Source: Rhodoferax lacus
GTDB taxonomy: Bacteria; Pseudomonadota; Gammaproteobacteria; Burkholderiales; Burkholderiaceae_C
Direction of reading: 5' to 3'
Assembly (NCBI RefSeq): GCF_003415675.1
Contig: NZ_QFZK01000009.1
Coordinates: forward strand, 62,001 to 126,000
Length of the DNA: 64,000 bases
The translations under genes and the position numbers were made by a program. Numbering within the stretch: the first letter of the stretch is position 1; the number at the start of each line of letters is the position of its first letter. This document shows positions 61,722 to 64,000 of the stretch, piece by piece. The notes beneath the pieces were generated by a model. That model had not been told where the DNA came from, did not search any database, and worked only from the letters and a program-made list of their open reading frames with translations.

Positions 61722-63077
61722 ATGAAAAACGATATTCCATTTCCCAACACAGGCGGCGCATCCGGCGGTGGCGAGCCGGGGTCCGGTTTCCCTGCCATCC
61801 AGGGCACGGACGCTGCTTTGGTGTTCGAACCCGGCCCCAACCACGACACCCGCTTGTCTGACGTGCTGCTGGCTATCGAGCAAAACCGCAACCCATTCTT
61901 GGAAGCCGCCAGCGTGCTGCTGCGCAGCCTGGCCGAGTTGCCCCGGGAGCTCCATGCCGAGGGCCTGCATGGCCTGCACACGCTGCTCACGCAGGAGCTG
62001 CAAACCTACACCCGGCTGTGCGAGCAGGCCAACCTGCGGCGCGACCACATGTTGGCGGTGCGCTATGCCTTGTGCACCGCGCTCGATGAGGCCATCAGCC
62101 AGAAACCCTGGGCCGGTGGCGAGGCGGGCAATACCGGCATGTGGTCCACCCAGGCCCTGCTCAACCAGTTTCATGGCGAGAGCCAGGGCGGCAAGACGGT
62201 GTTTTTGCTGATTGGCCGCCTGGCCAATGCACCTGAAGAGCACATGCCGGTGCTGGAGGTGATCCACCACCTGCTCAGTTTGGGTTTCATGGGCGACTAC
62301 CGCGTGCAGGCCGACGGCCACCGCATGATTGAGACCATTCGCCACCGCCTCTACACCATGGTGTGGTCCGGCCGTGAGCCCGTGGCGCGCGAGCTCTCGC
62401 CGCACTGGCAGGGCGTGGGCCAAGGCAAGTTCAAGCTCTTGCGCTCGGTACCAGTGTGGGTGTCGGCCAGCGTGTTGGGCTTGGCGCTGTTTGCGCAGTT
62501 CAGTTGGTACAAATACGGCTTGCTGAGCCACACCGCCGCAGTTGAAAAAAACATCCAGGCCCTGGCCTCGCTGCAGCCGCCGCCCCAGCGCAAGCCGGTC
62601 AACCTGAACCTGGCCGCCCTGCTGCAAGCCGAGATTGCCCAAGGCCGCCTCAAGGTGGATGAAAACGCAGAGCGCGCGCTGGTGGTGTTTACGGGCGACG
62701 GCATGTTTGCCGGTGGCCTGGACAAGCTCAGCCCCGGCAGTCTGGCCATTCTGGACAAGGTGGCCGGCGCCATACAGCAGGTCAGCGGCACGGTGCGCGT
62801 CATCGGCCATACCGACAACCAGCCCATCGCCACACCTGAGTTCCCCAGCAACCAGGCGCTGTCTGAAAAGCGCGCCCAAAGTGTGGTGCGTGTGCTGCAG
62901 GCCAAGGGTCTGGACGCCGCGCGCTTGCAGGCCCTGGGCAAAGGCGACAGCCAGCCCGTGGGCCCCAACACCACCGATGCCGGACGCGCTGCCAACCGGC
63001 GCGTGGAGATCGAAGTCAGCACCCTGGATACGGCAAGCGCTGCACAGACAGGCGCGTCGGCTCCAGCCATTCCATAA
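61722..63077 (+). CDS. tssL: Type VI secretion protein TssL with C-terminal OmpA domain
   Basis: 451 aa from ATG 61722 (RBS AAAGGAT). Cytosolic TssL domain (residues about 45-245, including MLAVRYALCTALDEAI and LEVIHHLLSLGFMGDYRV), one membrane helix (about 248-265), then an OmpA/MotB-type peptidoglycan-binding domain with VRVIGHTDNQPI and GRAANRRVEIEV. Combined forms like this anchor the complex to murein. TssL binds TssM, encoded 18 bp downstream. Confidence 0.92.
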   Translation: MKNDIPFPNTGGASGGGEPGSGFPAIQGTDAALVFEPGPNHDTRLSDVLLAIEQNRNPFLEAASVLLRSLAELPRELHAEGLHGLHTLLTQELQTYTRLCEQANLRRDHMLAVRYALCTALDEAISQKPWAGGEAGNTGMWSTQALLNQFHGESQGGKTVFLLIGRLANAPEEHMPVLEVIHHLLSLGFMGDYRVQADGHRMIETIRHRLYTMVWSGREPVARELSPHWQGVGQGKFKLLRSVPVWVSASVLGLALFAQFSWYKYGLLSHTAAVEKNIQALASLQPPPQRKPVNLNLAALLQAEIAQGRLKVDENAERALVVFTGDGMFAGGLDKLSPGSLAILDKVAGAIQQVSGTVRVIGHTDNQPIATPEFPSNQALSEKRAQSVVRVLQAKGLDAARLQALGKGDSQPVGPNTTDAGRAANRRVEIEVSTLDTASAAQTGASAPAIP

Positions 63078-63095
63078 ACACAAGGGGAGAACAAC

Positions 63096-64000
63096 ATGCA
63101 GGGATTTTTCGCATCACCCGTGGTTCGCGCTATTCTGGCGTTTCTGGCACTCATCCTGGTGGCACTGGCCGTCTGGTTCATCGGGCCCTTGCTGGCCTTT
63201 GGCGAACTGCATCCATTGGCCAGCGTGGGCATTCGCGTCACCACCATCTGCCTGATGCTGGTGTTTGTGGTGTTCGCCCTCATGGGCTGGACGCTCAGCG
63301 TCATCGGCGTCACCTGCCTGTGCCTGCTGGTCTGGCATGCCGGGCCGCTGCTGGCCTTTGCCAACTTCCGCCCGCTCGAGCCAGTGTGGGCGCGCGCGGT
63401 CACCATCTCGGTGATTGCCTTCATCTACCTGGTGTGGGCCGTCTACACCCTGTGGAACCTGATCCGCAGCGACGAGGCCTTTGCCAAACGCCTGTTCGGA
63501 CAGGACAAGGATGCGCCCAAGGCATTGGCCAAAGACGAGGTGCGCGCCATTGCCGACATTGCCCGCAAGTCGGTGGCGCAACTGCGGCAAATGCACAGCA
63601 CCATGGCCGGCGGCACTGGCTCGGTGTGGGCGGCCCTGCGCCGGCTGGTGGAGGGCAAGCGCTACCTCTACGAGTTGCCCTGGTACATGATCATCGGCAC
63701 ACCCGGTGCGGGCAAGACTTCGGCCCTGCTCAACTCGGGGCTCAAGTTCCCCATGGCCGAACAGATGGGCACGGCCAGCGCGCAGATGACGCTGTCCCAA
63801 AACGCGGGCACCCTGAACTGCGCCTGGTGGTTTACCAACGAGGCGGTGCTCATCGATACCGCGGGCCGCTACACCAACCCGCAGGACGGGCGGGGCTTCA
63901 AGCGTCTCAACCCGCCCAAGGACGGCGCAGGCCCGGCCGAGCCAGTAGATGCCAGCGTGCAGGAACAGACCAACGCGGCCGAGTGGAAGGGCTTTCTGGG
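63096..64000 (+). CDS. tssM: Type VI secretion membrane protein TssM (partial, 5' end)
   Basis: First 301 codons; the frame is open at the window edge. ATG 63096 follows AAGGGGAGA. Hydrophobic helices lie near residues 10-30, 35-55, 60-80 and 90-120. The cytosolic NTPase-like domain then begins, with Walker A GTPGAGKTS near 205 and IDTAGRYTNPQ near 252. TssM/IcmF spans the periplasm and joins TssL to TssJ. Full-length proteins are about 1150-1300 aa. Confidence 0.93.
   Translation, partial: MQGFFASPVVRAILAFLALILVALAVWFIGPLLAFGELHPLASVGIRVTTICLMLVFVVFALMGWTLSVIGVTCLCLLVWHAGPLLAFANFRPLEPVWARAVTISVIAFIYLVWAVYTLWNLIRSDEAFAKRLFGQDKDAPKALAKDEVRAIADIARKSVAQLRQMHSTMAGGTGSVWAALRRLVEGKRYLYELPWYMIIGTPGAGKTSALLNSGLKFPMAEQMGTASAQMTLSQNAGTLNCAWWFTNEAVLIDTAGRYTNPQDGRGFKRLNPPKDGAGPAEPVDASVQEQTNAAEWKGFL

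Overview
The window is high-GC bacterial chromosome, densely packed, with gene neighbourhoods typical of Burkholderiales, most likely Comamonadaceae (a Rhodoferax-like organism). Examples are ahcY-tlyA-metF behind an SAH riboswitch, rplM-rpsI followed by a DUF6776 gene, a bactofilin and erpA, anmK beside an M23 peptidase and tyrS-dtd, and ybeY-phoH. No rRNA or tRNA gene was found. The genus is inferred from protein style and gene order.

Layout. 1-760: the end of a probable gspA and gspB (type II secretion assembly). 813-7670: one very large ORF for a tandem, covalently doubled UvrA with four ABC ATPase modules. Its linkers carry five copies of a 74-bp palindromic repeat with a conserved core and copy-specific arms, all in the same reading phase. 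I consider this the most novel signal here. 7.7-10.5 kb: a Spy/CpxP-like lipoprotein, an OmpR-type regulator and a histidine kinase, with a 47-codon ORF coupled between the last two. 10.5-16.5 kb: an oxidoreductase, an alpha/beta hydrolase, a zeta-like toxin with ParD-like antitoxin, a histone-deacetylase-like amidohydrolase, a gene broken by an amber codon, and a radical SAM protein.

16.5-19.2 kb is a small chromosomal integron. The integrase gene has lost its catalytic tyrosine segment but keeps a LexA box at its start. An attI-like core follows, then at least three gene cassettes with recognisable attC sites (membrane protein, GFA protein, membrane protein) and probably a fourth (DUF1801). 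After a VOC-fold gene, the chromosome resumes with MFS-HAD-prfC on the minus strand.

23.9-34.2 kb is an alpha-glucoside utilisation locus: malQ, then twin LacI-type operators, aglK-E-F-G (ABC importer), a GH1 glucosidase on the opposite strand, a GH13 alpha-glucosidase and a LacI-family regulator. 34.2-55.1 kb is mostly housekeeping: VirK/YbjX protein, SAH riboswitch-ahcY, tlyA, metF, rlmJ, rplM-rpsI, DUF6776, bactofilin, erpA, anmK, M23 peptidase, tyrS, dtd, a secreted glycoside-hydrolase-like protein, ybeY, phoH, ruvA, an alpha-carbonic anhydrase, ruvB, 5-formyl-THF cyclo-ligase and an MBL-fold hydrolase.

55.6 kb to the end is a type VI secretion cluster in the order clpV-tssB-tssC-hcp-tssJ-tssL(OmpA)-tssM. 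tssM runs off the window and no tssK lies between tssJ and tssL.
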